Origin: Artocarpus heterophyllus
Taxonomy: Eukaryota > Streptophyta > Magnoliopsida > Rosales > Moraceae
Direction: 5' to 3'
DNA length: 64,000 nt
Assembly (NCBI GenBank): GCA_025403435.1
Contig: JAJQZP010000418.1
Span: 62,001-126,000 of the forward strand
Positions 35,693 to 47,692 of this stretch are shown in pieces. The notes beneath the pieces are model-generated. The model made no database searches, was not told the origin of the DNA, and saw only the letters and a program-made list of their open reading frames with translations. The first letter of the stretch is position 1. Every line of letters starts with the position of its first letter. The translations under genes were made by a program, and so were the position numbers.

Positions 35693-38600
35693 AAACAATA
35701 ACATAAATATTAAAAATTATAGAGTACATTTTTTAGATTGTAAATGCATAGGAAGTTCTAGAAGTCAAAAAGTTCATATTTTGTGGCCACAAGATGGATG
35801 TTCTCAATTATATGAGGATCTATAAATATTGTCTTACTGTTTTCGATCTTCATATTTTACCGTTTAAATTATGTTTGATTTGATTTTCTTTTATTCATAT
35901 TGAGCACTTTTTTCTTCCAACTGTAAGGCTTAAAATTGTACTTCCTTTATATACATATGAGTTATTTGCCCTGTTATGTTTAAAGGATTGAGATCCTTTT
36001 GTTGTTTTTAATTTAATCATGATATTGCGTACTGCTAAAATCATCAGCAGATTATCTTATGTTAAAATTCATAATTTTTATACATTTAGGAGCGCTCTTC
36101 TCAGTTGGTGCTGAGATAAATGCTTTTGATATTAAATTTTCTTTCTTGCACCATTTGCATCTGGAGGGATGCTAACGTAATTGGTGCAGTAGAAACTATA
36201 TTTTCACTTATTTTATTTTGTTGTGTGTGAAGTGTAGCATTAAGATTGGTCCCAGTATTCACTTTCTACTTGGAAGTTTAGTTCCACGCGTCTGCGGTAG
36301 TTAACTAGATCTCTTACAACTCTTGGATGGCACCTGAGTAAGTTTACTCAGTGATAAGTTTTGAATACCTTGCCAAGAGTTTAATTAGGATATAACCGCT
36401 GATGTTAAGGGGTAAGGGAGAGTTTTTGATGATCAGATAAGGACAATGTTGTAATTGCAACGACACCAAGAAGCGTAGAGAATAAAGCGAAGAAATGCCT
36501 CATGCTATCACCTACAGCATTTCAACAATCTAGTATGACTGTTTGATGGATAGGAGTCTATGGCAGGCTTGATGCTTATTATGATTTATAAGCATACGTT
36601 CCTGCTATAGGAGACTGGGCACTTAGGCACATTTTCCTCGCCCTTTTAACTCTCCTTGTTTCCCAGAAAATCCATAGGAAATGCTGGGGCTGAAAGCCAG
36701 AACATGGCTTTTAAGCTGATCTTAAATTTTCCTCTCCTGCTGTACTATATGCCAATCATATGTACAATTAAAACTTGTATTGAAAATACTAGCACTTTAT
36801 TACGTAAAGTAGATATATGTTAAAAAATTTGCAATTTAAGGTTGATGGGAGGCGTGTTGTCTGACTTTACAGCTTAAATTGTGACAGATTATTTATGCCT
36901 TTCCTTTTTCTAAACCCAATTTTAAGTGTTTCTCTTTAATTGAAAAAAGTCTGTTTCAGCCTCTTCCCTTCTATTAAAACACCCAAGACATCCTACTATA
37001 ATTTTCTTTCTGGGAAAGGAGGCGCAAACTCCTATTGAGGGTGACTTTCTAGTACCTTGCAGCTTTACAATGTGACAAGTTATTCTTTGGTTGAGTAATA
37101 AGTATTCTGATTCTTTTTATGAAAAGTCATTGTCCTTCCATTCAAAGCTGAAACATTCCAGCCATACCATCACTTTGTTTCTTTATAAATTTTCCTTTCC
37201 GAGACAATAAACTGGTTCTGTAAATTTGTTGGTGTTAAACTGTTGCTATAGAATAATAATGTCATTTTCTCAAATAACTTGTTAGTGTCATTTCTTTAAA
37301 CTATTGTTGGACTATATATTGATTAGTTATGGTTCTTATAAAACTTGTCCTTGAGAGCAGAGTTTTTAACCTTTTGAAGTTGCAACTGCTGCAGTACATA
37401 TGGTGAATTAGTACTTCAGCAGATCGAGAAGTTATCACGTTACTTTAATTAGGGGGTCTCATTTTATGCATAAAATATGTGCGGTTTTTTGTGGATTTCA
37501 TCATTGGATCTACATTAATTGTTTTGTTTCGCTCGAATGCTTAGAAAAAGATGGTGATAAGATGGTCACTTCCATGCTGTTCTTGCATTCTTATTCCTAA
37601 GTAGTTACCTCTTTTTCATCTGAATTAACGTAGCTACATGAGAGAGACTCATCAGGTGGTGAGCCGGCATTGTTCTTAACGTCGTAGTATCATCATTGGA
37701 TCTGGTTGGCCCAGTGATTCGGTGCTCGAGCACAGGTGAGTCTGGTGGCTCTGATCTAGTGTAGACACTGTGGTTGGTGCTTAATTACACTTCCAACTTT
37801 TTTTCCTTGCTTTCTTTTACCCTTTCCCTATAAGCATTCTTTATGCATTTTTTTAATATTCTTATCACTTGATGTTCTCTTGGTTTTGTTGGTCAGATAA
37901 TTTGTTGACGCACGTCGTGTAGGAGCAATGTATTTTAGTTAGCAACTTGACCTCAAATAGCATCCTTACTTGAACACTCTTAAAAGCGAAGTGTAGGAAT
38001 TAAAAGCAAAATGAGTCCCATCAGAAAATCCTTTGAATTTCAATTCACCTATAATATTATATTGACCAGTGTATGCTGCTTGAGAACTTGGTTTCCCTCT
38101 CTAGATTTGTCTTCATAAATTCTGTGCAAAGATGGCCTAAATCCATTCGGAATGATCTTAATTGTCTTTTACATGACCTGTTCTTTCTGCTGCTTCTTTT
38201 CACTTTCAAAAATCTTGTCGATTCGAAGGGATGATAACTCCTGTATTTTTGAGAATGTTAAAACACTGCAAGTGCCAGTTTATGCGCTTGCATGAAGAGT
38301 AGAGAAAAAAAAATCATGCTCCTTAATTTCGTTTACATTATGCAGATGGGAATCTTTCCTATATGTCATACGAAGTATTTTGACACGGCTTCCTGGATTT
38401 TCTGGTCCTCGCCATTTTTGAAAATTTGGGTGCTTCCCAAGTGTAAAAGCACCTAAGAAAAGCACTGAAGAAAAGGGGAGAAGGCATGCTCTTTTGTTCC
38501 ATTTCTGGAATCAAGACCATGTTGGAACAAAATTTTACAGATGAAAACCATTATCAAATCTCAAAACTCATATTAATTCATTAAAAATTTTAGTAGAAGC

Positions 38601-39540
38601 ATAACTAAATCCATTTGAATGGTTGAATTTTGGTTCTTGATCTTCTGAGCCAATACAGTTTCTCTGAGAGAAAGTTCTCTCTCTTTTCCAGTGATGGAAT
38701 GCCAGAAAAGATACGTACCATATGACTTAAGGACCATAACCTTTTATAAATTATTTCTTAATTTGTTTTATTTTTATTTTGACCCACCATAAAAAAAAAA
38801 TTAGACTTTGTCTCTATATATAATTTTGTGTCCACACTTTATGAGATGAGGCTTATCTTATCTGATAGTATTAATACACATTTATTTAATATATTAACGC
38901 ATACATTATTGGAATCAATTCCAACAGACCAAGCATTTGCACATGCTGAGAGAAGCAGTCTTGCCAGGAGCCTTCTAAAGCATGTAGGCCTAACCTATAT
39001 GAAACTTTTCTTTTTCTTCTTTTCTTTTTTTGGTTAATTCTTTTAGCTTGTATATATGAAGTCCAAAACGTGGTAAAACTTGTATAAAAACTGATGTGTT
39101 ACCAGTACGTCAAGTGTTAAGCGTGTAAAAAACCATCTTTTTTTTTTATGCCTTACGATTTTTCTAGTTCAGGATAGATTCAGGGTTTTAATTTTATTTA
39201 ATTGAGAGGCAAGTCCTCTCTACCTAAATGGGGTGCAAATTTCATTACACTATAGTTATGTTCAGTTGGTAAGCCAAGATTTTTTATATAATCCGCTGTT
39301 ATAAGGGCACCCTGCCTCGTGAAGTGAACCGATTTTTGTGTATGAATTTGAGAGTGTACGGAGCCAAGTTAGAACTTTGTGCTAAACACACTAGTTTTTC
39401 AATGTGGAGATATTTTTTTTTGTGACATATTTGTAAATAATTACATATCAATCCATCTCCAAAAATTGAGGAATGGTTTCTAGGTATATCATAATTTGGG
39501 GTTTAAAACTTGTTGCAAATTTTTGCAAAGCTTTTGAAAG
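35693..39540. other. No gene recognised; less AT-rich than surroundings
   Basis: 3.8 kb. Parts (36100-38540) have higher GC and mixed codon-like texture, such as 37640-37760 and 38340-38520, and could be decayed exons on the plus strand. All frames are broken and no family was recognised. Expected upstream exons of the ABC1 kinase were looked for here and not seen. Confidence 0.5.
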
Positions 39541-40470
39541 TCAACTTTTGGTTGTGTGACTTTTAGGTCAACATTTATGGAAGACCGACACTTTTACGCT
39601 ATCGATAGGTATTGTTATTTTAACCATCTCACCTATAATTAAAAGTAACTTTGTGTCTTATAGTACAAATTTAAGATTATAATGTTGAAAAAATTCAAAC
39701 AAAAATAACAATACCTACCGATAGGTAAAAAAAGGTCGGCCTAACATACAAGCTAACATAAAAGCCAAAGCTTTAAAGGTCAACTTTTGGTTATGTAACT
39801 TTTAGGTCAACATTTACGGGGGACAGACACTTTTTTGCTATCGATAAGTATTGTTATTTTTAATGTTTCTCTTATGATTGAAAGCAACTTTGTCTCATAT
39901 AGTGCAAATTTAAGATTATAATGTTGAAAAGTTCAAACAAAAATAACAATACCTACCAATAGGTAAAGAAGGTTGGCCTAACATACAAGCTAACACAAAA
40001 GCCAAAGTGAAAGTCAACTTTTGGTTGTGTAACTTTTAGGTCAACATTTATGTGGGACAGACACTTTTACACTATCATAGGTATTGTTATTTTCAATGTC
40101 TTACCTATGATTGAAAGCAACTTTGTGTCATATAATGCAAATGTTATATTATAATTTGAAAAGTTCAAACAAAAATAACAATGCCTACCAATGGTAAAAA
40201 TGGTTGGCCTAACATACAAGCTAACATAAAAACTAAAGCTTTTGAAAGTCAACTTTTGGTTGTGTAACTTTTAGGTTAACATTTATGGGGGACTGACACT
40301 TTTATGTTATCGGTAGCTATTGTTATTTTTAATGACTCCCCTATGATTGAAAGCAAATTTGCGTCATATGGTGCAAATTTAAGATTATAACGTTGAAAAG
40401 TTCAAACAATTAAAACAACAATACCTATCAATAAGTAAAAAAGTTTGGCCCAACATACAAGCTAAAGATT
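39541..40470. repeat. Four-copy tandem repeat, period about 235, with internal palindrome
   Basis: Units start TCAACTTTTGGTT at 39541, 39780, 40014 and 40249 (periods 239, 234 and 235). Each contains two inverted arms about 80 bases apart; in unit 1 ATCGATAGGTATTGTTATTTT (39601-39621) pairs with 39702-39722 at 20 of 21 positions. Each ends with GGCCTAACATACAAGCTAA. Units differ by substitutions and small gaps. Confidence 0.92.
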
Positions 40471-42295
40471 CAAAAATTCAACTGAACAGAAATTAAAAGA
40501 TCCAAGAGGAAAAGAGCGCAAACAAAGGTTTATAATAGTTTGACAATACACAAATGTACACCATTGTCAAGCCACTAGCATATTAGCATTATTGTCAAGC
40601 CACTATAGGCTTGACTTCTTTTCTCTACGACAATCAATTATTGGCACGATCACACCACATACAGCGACTCTCTTTTTTTACTCGAGTATTACCACAACCT
40701 TTATAATCTCGTAGATTTATGTGGAATTGGTAACACCTAGGACATCAAATTTAATAAGAGATTGACACATTTCAGTGTAACCAATACAGAAAGAAACATA
40801 GGCTCAAAAGTTTCTCTTAATGGAATTTAATAAAAGTCAAGCTTAGGGGACGCAAACGCACAAAATTTAAATCAACTTTAGCTTCAAAATTTAATGCGTT
40901 TGAAACAATATAAGAAGTGTCAGAAGACCAAAACAATGTCAGAACGATCAAATTACGGCACCAACATGTGCTCACTTAGGGCAGATTTTTCAAAGAACTA
41001 AAACCGTGTGCATACCAAGTGCCAAAGATGGATATCATGAAAATATACTCAATATCATGAAAATACATTTTTCAACTTTGAAAGCCCTAAATAAATTTTT
41101 TGATGTCTCACAAAGGCCATTCTGATAGACCTCAAATTTTATGCAAGATCAAATATTTTTCTAAGACTAAGAATAAATTGCTCTTTCCATCTTTAAGCTT
41201 TAATAACCTGAGCTTTTTTTCTTTTTTTTTTGTGATCTTCCCTAACCATCTTCGGTTATAGAAATTCTTTAATGCAATTCAAGTTTCACAAAACAAAACA
41301 AAAAAAAAAAAAAAAAAAAAGGAACACTTTATCAAATGTTTTATCGTTAAAACATTAATAATTTATCCTAATGACCAACACTTTAAGGTGTTAGAAGCTC
41401 TTCTCAAAGAAGGCGTCCTGAATAGCTTCACTTGAAAGAGTTTTCATAATAATTTTAAATGAGTAATCTTATTTATATTTCACCTTTCTACTAATGAACA
41501 ACAAAAAGAAAATCTCATTTATGTTTTAAAAACAATTTCATTTCTTTTAATCCAAATGCACATTACAAAAAATTAGAACTTGTATTCAAAGTTCTAGCTT
41601 TTGCCAAGAGCTTGTATTCAACCTACAGGTTCTTGACATAAAATAGTTCAACCAACTTTGACAACTGAACCACTGGACTAGTGATTGGTCAATGGTCATA
41701 TTGCACTCTTGAAAGGAAAAGAGCAATTATATTTAACCTTATGGAGTTATAATCGCTATTGACAAAACAATAAGACCTAATCTAAAAAGTACACTACACA
41801 CTAAATAGGGGCCAATAGTTTTATGAGTAACAAAGTTGTAATCCCTTGAGGACAAAAAGGAATTTTCTAGGAATAATGATCTTTGGAAAGAAAGTAAAAC
41901 AAGAAAAGGCTGAGGAATATAGTTGGAACTATATTTTATAGATCTAACCAAAATTGCTACAATGCTTTGTCACAAATTTGAACCAAAAGTTGGTTAAAAC
42001 CACAAAATATAGTCCAATTTTGTTCCCAAGCAGGCTTGAAGCCGCCACCAGCTACCCATGACCAATGCAATTTACCAAGAAATAATTAGCAATCCAAAAA
42101 ACAGTTGAGCTAACGATACAACGGCAAACAAAATGAGAAAAGGCACAAAAAATCCTTGAGCTTTTATTATTAGAGAAACCATTCTCAGCTGTTACATGGA
42201 CTCTGTTCAAGTCACTATTCTATCATATACAAGCATAAAATGGATGAGAAAAAGAAAAGGTTCCAGATGACTTGGAGTTCTTCTTTTAACGGATC
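40471..42295. other. No gene recognised
   Basis: AT-rich. Holds an A run at 41297-41321. The right end (about 42130-42295) is probably 3' untranslated sequence of the minus-strand gene beginning at 42296. Confidence 0.5.
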
Positions 42296-43481
42296 CAAAT
42301 AACTTGTATTAGGACATTCTGTAAAGCTTGAGATGTGAGTGTTCCATTTTTCTCTAGTTGGCGAAGTCTAGCTCGTTCCATCTTCCGTTTACGCCACTCC
42401 TCCAAAGCTGACAAACATTACGCAAATCAGTAAAATCAAGTTGATCATATAAATAATATTTCAAAATCTCCAGTGTGATCATAAGATTTAAAGCAAAAGA
42501 CATTTAATCTCAGCACAAACCGCAGACGGATATTTGACACAAACGTTGGCATGCTTTCTACATGATCTAGAAGCTTCATGCTTGCTTCAAATTTCAAGTT
42601 GTTGAGCAGTCTATAACATGTGTACAATTAATAATTGTTACTATTGTCAAGATTTTTATAGTGATCCTAAAGTCTTGTGACATGAAAAGGTGAAAAATTT
42701 GCACACAAATTAGCACATATCTTGACATCAAATACAATTTGGCCAATTTATAATAAAAACAATGGCTGAAATCACAAACAGAAACAAGGCTAGCGCTGCA
42801 ACAGAAGAAGGTAAAAGAAAAAAACACAGCCGAAAGATAATACACTTGCTTCATCAGAAAAAGGTTAACAAAAAAAACACAGCAAAGAGATCTATGGCTA
42901 TTTATCAATAATATAGGAGCATATACTCTGAGGAGTTTCATCAGAAGAAGGTATAAAAAATAGACAGCAAAGAGATCTTTTTCAATTTATCAATATTATA
43001 AGAACTTATACTCCGAGGAAGTGATAATTAACCTTTCAAGCTATTTGCATCATTCAAGGAACGTAAATCTTTCAATCTTTTAGAAAGATCAGCTGCCGCA
43101 GTTTGCTTTGCGTCCTTCTCTTAGACCGTCTCTGGTTCTGTATATGTTTCTTGTTGAATTTCCCTTGCCTAAAAAAGCAAGAAATATTCATACAACATAA
43201 ATGCATTTGTACGTCGAAATTCCAGAAGTTGAACCATTACTTGCTATTAATCACAATCATAACGTTTTCTACTTTGATGACATTTCATCAGGAAGAAGTA
43301 ATCAGAAAATAATATGCATAGAGATTTCAAGTGGTATCAATCTTCATTGACCCAAAAAGGTGCTTAAGAATCTTAACAAGGAAAAATCAACAATAGTATC
43401 AGTGCCACACCCTTTTGATCAGTTCCAAAGGTTGCATCGCAGGACGAATCTCTTCAGATTCCTTAATGTATCTGAGTTGAG
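42296..43481 (-). pseudogene. Unrecognised gene, three 3' exons, one internal stop
   Basis: Three minus-strand exons with good GT..AG borders and compatible phases: 43411-43481 (QLRYIKESEEIRPAMQPLEL), 43033-43168 (AREIQQETYTEPETV then a TAA, then EKDAKQTAAADLSKRLKDL) and 42296-42407 (ALEEWRKRKMERARLRQLEK, ending VIWIR and TAA). The joined frame stays open across both introns apart from the single TAA at about 43122-43124. This argues for a real gene that either recently lost function or contains a sequencing error. The product is highly charged and likely helical or coiled-coil. I do not recognise the family. The 5' exon(s), to the right of 43481, were not found. Confidence 0.6.
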
Positions 43482-43520
43482 CTGCAATTTTAAATTTCCC
43501 ATTTGAACTTAGTTAATCCT

Positions 43521-43629
43521 TATATCCACTCTCATAAGTAAATGTTGCGTGTATAAAGTATACAACGAAAAAAAGTATATCCACTCTCATAAGTAAATGT
43601 TGCGTGTATAAAGTATACAACGAAAAAAA
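43521..43629. repeat. Exact 55 bp tandem duplication
   Basis: TATATCCACTCTCATAAG and the following bases are repeated without a mismatch at 43521 and 43576; a very recent event. Confidence 0.95.
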
Positions 43630-44784
43630 GGATCAAGGAATATAAAATAAAATCAAGAATACATCACAGTAAGCTAGGCAAGTATTCCATGTCAGAAGAT
43701 ATGTTGAGTTTTGGATAGCCATATCTTTGGCTATATAATTAGACTCATAATAGTAGATTTATTAACCTTTAATTAGAAACCTTCCAAGCGGTTTTCTCAA
43801 AACTATGAAATCCTATAACATTGATAATTTGCATTACCCTTGAAAAAGAAGATGTGAAAGTTTAATGTAATTTGATCGAGTTTTGGAAAATTTGATCAAC
43901 AAAATTATACCATAAATATCTATGGATTAGAATTTCTCCTGGCAAGTGCTGTTTCCTCTATTCCTTAGATTCTAGCGTTTGTTGAACCCTAAACTTCCTT
44001 TAAATACGTAGAGACCCTAATTTTTTTTGTCACTTCCAATCAGGAAAGATGAATAAATAAGATTTAATCAATCATTTTTAGCTCTTAACGCAGAGGATAA
44101 AAGCCAAAAGCCAAACCCACATGAAAGCTACAAAATTTCCCCCATAAACATTAAGGATTCTTCATCTAACAACAGAATTGCACACTAATCGAAAAAAGCC
44201 CATAACTTTCCCCAGTTATAGCATAAAACTTCAACAAAATCTAGGAAATTTGCATTATAGGTAAGCATGATTTGCAAATAGGGACAACATCCACGTTCCA
44301 AAATGTGTTCTTTTTTCATAATATTGTTGGCAAAATTAGATGAAACACCCCGCCCAGAAATTGAATTGGAGAAATAACCTTCTTTTTTTTGGGCACCAAA
44401 AAAAGATGACATGTCTCATTTGTTTCCTATTTGGCATCTTTTTATCCATTTCAACCCTTCACGTTGCCTTGCCCTTCCCAGAAGCAAAACAAAGCTTTTC
44501 TTGCCCTAAGTCTTCACAACCCACCCTAATTCTACTTGAGCCTCCCTCATCTCAAAACTTTTTTTCTTCCTCTGCCGCCCAAGCAGAACCGAGCTCTCCC
44601 ATTCTCTTTCACTGCTCCAGAGTCTCCCTAGTTCCTTCTCTCTTCTTCTCCTAACTCTCTCATGCTCTAAGTCCATTTGTCCGCCACCCTCTGTTTCTCC
44701 GTTTCCCCTCTTCCAACTCACTCCCCTCTGCGTGGGCGTAATGGTCATGAACTAAAGCTTGGATAAGGGCGTAATGGGCATGAA
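43630..44784. other. No gene recognised
   Basis: Includes a pyrimidine-rich stretch (44400-44720) that leaves open frames on both strands without family resemblance. GGGCGTAATGGxCATGAA is repeated at about 44735 and 44768, next to the end of LRR similarity. Confidence 0.45.
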
Positions 44785-44964
44785 GTTTGAAAGTGTTCTG
44801 TTGATCTGGCTATTGGAGAGGGAAAGGCTAGTCAAATTTGTAAGATTACTCATAGATGTTGGTAGCCTCCCTGAAAAACATGTATGGCTTAGGTATAACT
44901 CCTGAAGGGAATTATTTTGTGAAAATTATGGCAAAGAAATTTCAAGAAATTTGTTGAATGATAT

Positions 44965-45638
44965 TGTTAAGAATTAGGCACCTCTTAATTCTAAGAACAC
45001 CAAGAACAAATGATTGTAGAAAAAAGATTTAAAAAAGAGGACACCAAATTTTTATATAGATTCTTCCAAATTTGTGACTACGTCTTGTTTCTGCCGCTGC
45101 AGGTTCCACTATGATGAAGGAGATGATTACAGATTACAAGAGAAATTTTTATTACACACTCTCAAATTGTATTTCCTAAATCTCTCTTCTATCTGGCATC
45201 ATCTGTGCGTATTTTTTTGAGTATTTCTTCAACCCCCCACCACCCCCCCACCCCACCCCCCCCACCCAACCCTCCCCTCCCCCCAACCACACCAAAGTTA
45301 TCACCCTCTAAAGACAAAATATGTATATAATATAAACCCTAGCCTTCTTATCTTTATTTAAATACCCCTAAAGAAAGAGAGAAAAAAATCACTACCATTA
45401 AGAAACCCTAGCCGCCACATATTTTGTAGCTCTGAATATATTGACTTCTGCCTTGGAAAGTCACACAAATCAGAGTCTTGGCATTGCAACGCCCAAATCT
45501 GATGTTGCAGCGCCGGTCTAAACTCCAACTAGCGCCACAATACCCCAAACTTGGCACTGCGGTGCCCAAGCGTTGCACCCTTTCTCTCCCCCTTTTTTTT
45601 TGTTTTGTTGGGTTATTGATTTGGCTCCATCTGTAACA
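44965..45638 (-). repeat. Copia-2 3' LTR
   Basis: Starts TGTTAAGAATTAGG and ends CTGTAACA; partner of 47082-47692. Contains a C-rich expansion (45231-45293) absent from the partner. Confidence 0.92.
45231..45293 (-). repeat. C-rich tract, G-quadruplex-capable on minus strand
   Basis: 63 bases almost entirely C and A with at least seven runs of three or more C. The other LTR has only CAACCCCCACGACACC here, so about 45-50 bases were gained in this copy. Confidence 0.85.
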
Positions 45639-45652
45639 ATATCCCACTTGGA
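45639..45652 (-). promoter_or_regulatory. Polypurine tract of Copia-2
   Basis: Minus strand CCAAGTGGGATAT abuts the 3' LTR start TGTTACAG. Confidence 0.6.
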
Positions 45653-45696
45653 AACTAATCAATCACCATATCTCCTACTGCAACGGCAACAACTTA

Positions 45697-46737
45697 TCAT
45701 GCCTTAAGGTGAAGTCCAATTAAAGTTGCGCACAACTTTAGTTTCTCGATCAGAGCAGTTTTGGTAAACATATCTGCTAGATTATGACTCCTAAGAATCT
45801 TCTCAAACTCTAACACCCCATCCTCCAAAGCTGATCTGATGAAGTAATAACGCAACTGTATATGCTTTGTCCTAGCATGAAATATAGGATTTTTCACCAA
45901 TTGAATGGCGCTTTGACTATTGCTATATAGCACACTCCTTTCCTGCTTGTGACCTAATTCTTCCAAAAAAGACTGCAACCAAATCATCTTCTTACTTGCT
46001 TCAGTTATTGCGATATACTCTGCTTTAGTTATAGAGGGTGCAACTATCTTTTGCAGTTTCGAGACCTAACTAACTACTATGCCATCCAAAATATAAACGT
46101 AACCAGTAATACTCTTTTTGCTATCAGTGTCTCCAGTTATATCAGCATCTATATAGCCTTGTAATTCCGAGTCTGACTTCTTAAAACACAGAGCTAAACC
46201 TATAGTACCTCTAAGATATTTGAGAATCTACTTCATTACCTTCCAATGTTGCTTGCCTGGATTGCCCATGTACCTACTCACAACTCCTATTGCATGTGCA
46301 ATATCTGGTCTGGTACAAATCATGGCATACATGAGACTGCCTATTGCGGAAGCATAAGGCACCTTGGCCATGCAATCTCGCTCCTGATCCATGGTCAGTG
46401 ATTGCTCCTTTGATAACTTGAAGTGACTAGCCAAAGGAGTACTCACAAGCTTCGCATTATTCATATTGAATCTGTTAAGCACCTTTTTAACATATCCATC
46501 CTATGACAGTTTCAAACTGCTACTATTCCTTGTTATTCTCATCCAAAGGATTTGTTTTGTAGCACCCAATCCTTCATCACAACCTTCTTAGACAACTCCT
46601 TCTTTAGCTTGTCAATCTTCTGTTTGCATCTCCTGCTATTAGCATGTCATCAACATATAGCAATAATATAATATAGGAGTCACCAAAGTTCTTTACATAA
46701 CAACAGTGATCTACTTGGCATCTCAACAAGCTTCTTC
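45697..46737 (-). pseudogene. Copia-2 RT (end) / RNase H
   Basis: Minus-strand frames give DSYIILLLYVDDMLIAGDA, an intact YVDD polymerase motif near 46625-46670, then NMNNAKLVSTPLASHFKLS, YASAIGSLMYAMICTRPDIA, GNPGKQHWK and the RNase H part WLQSFLEELGHKQ, LYSNSQSAIQLVKNP and FHARTKHIQLRYYFIR. Frameshifts and stops separate these pieces. The RNase H block 45697-45987 alone is open for 96 codons. Confidence 0.9.
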
Positions 46738-47046
46738 ATGAGGTGTACCTTGTTATTGGCCGAGAGCTTTTCATACATGTCTGACAGAGCCTTCATCATC
46801 CCTGTTGTGGTCTTCTCTTTCGCTACATTGTGGGCCATGTTCTTTGACAAAGTCAAACGGATCACACCCAACACCTGTCTGTCGAGGAGATTCCACTCCT
46901 CATCTTTTATGCCTTCGGGCTTATCACCCAAGGGCAAGTGCAATTTTCTGTTGCAGAGGTAGTCTTCCAACTGCATCCTCCAATAGGAAAAATTCGAACT
47001 CTCAAATTTAGTGATACCAGCTGTCGACCCTTCTTAGCTCGCCATC
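46738..47046 (-). pseudogene. Copia-2 gag N-terminal part fused to RT by deletion
   Basis: From ATG ATG GCG near 47046: an early in-frame TAA, then FSYWRMQLEDYLCNRKLHLP, DEEWNLLDRQVLGVIRLTLS, TGMMKALSDMYEKLSANNKV and HLMKKL, the standard Copia gag order. Immediately after HLMKKL (about 46738) the sequence becomes RT (CQVDHCCYVKNFGDSY), so several kilobases of gag-pol were deleted. Confidence 0.9.
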
Positions 47047-47067
47047 ATTCTTAACTCGAACCGAAGG

Positions 47068-47080
47068 CTTCGATACCAGT
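47068..47080 (-). promoter_or_regulatory. Primer-binding site of Copia-2
   Basis: Minus strand CTGGTATCGAAGC just inside the 5' LTR. It resembles the initiator-Met tRNA complement TGGTATCAGAGC with small differences. Confidence 0.7.
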
Positions 47081-47081
47081 T

Positions 47082-47692
47082 GTTAGGAATTAGGTACCTC
47101 CTAATTCTAAAAACCAAGAACAAATGATTGTAGAAAAAACATTTAAAAAAAGAGGACACCAAATTTTTATACAAGTTCGTCTAAATTTGTGACTACATCT
47201 TGTTTCTACTGCTGCAGATTCTACTATATATGATGAAGGAGATGATCATAGATGATCAGAAAAATTTCTATCACACACTCTCAAATTTTATTTCCTTAAT
47301 CTCTCTTTTATCTGGCATCGTCTATGGGTATTTTTTTGAGTATTTCTTCAACCCCCACGACACCAAAGTTATCACCCTCTAAAAACATGTATGTGTATAT
47401 ATATATTTATATATATATGTATATATAAACCCTAGCCTTTTATCTCTATTTAAATACCCCAAAGAAAGAGAAAAAAAAGAAATCACTAAAATTAAGAAAC
47501 CCTAGCTGCCACACATTTTGTAACGCTGAATATATTGACTTCTGCCTTTAGAAGTTTCACAAATCAGAGTCTTGGAGCCACAGTGACAGTCTAAACTCCA
47601 GCTAGCACCGCGGCGCTCAAGCGTTGTACCCTTTCTCTCCCTTTTTTTTTTTTTTGTTTTGCTGGGTTATTGATTTGCCTCCATCTGTAATA
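47082..47692 (-). repeat. Copia-2 5' LTR
   Basis: Starts TGTTAGGAATTAGG and ends CTGTAATA (C to T in the terminal AACA). It has a TA-rich expansion near 47393-47428 relative to the partner. Confidence 0.92.

Larger units (their letters stand above)
44965..47692 (-). mobile_element. Copia-2: internally deleted Ty1/Copia element
   Basis: LTRs 44965-45638 and 47082-47692 flank a 1.44 kb interior on the minus strand: PBS, gag start, then a direct jump into RT and RNase H. Protease, integrase and most of RT are missing. The flanks GATAT (44960-44964) and GATCT (47693-47697) fit a 5 bp target duplication with one mutation. Removing the element plus one target copy joins the LRR frames exactly (VTIDRS to FNKFLE), confirming the insertion site. 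Confidence 0.93.

Noticed and set aside
39541..40470. CRISPR-like regularly spaced repeats
   Set aside because: Repeats of ~235 bp are contiguous, with no short repeats and unique spacers, and the genome is clearly plant nuclear.
44340..44748. Open frames of 104 and 80 codons on opposite strands
   Set aside because: Pyrimidine-rich stretch leaves both strands open; neither product resembles a family I know.
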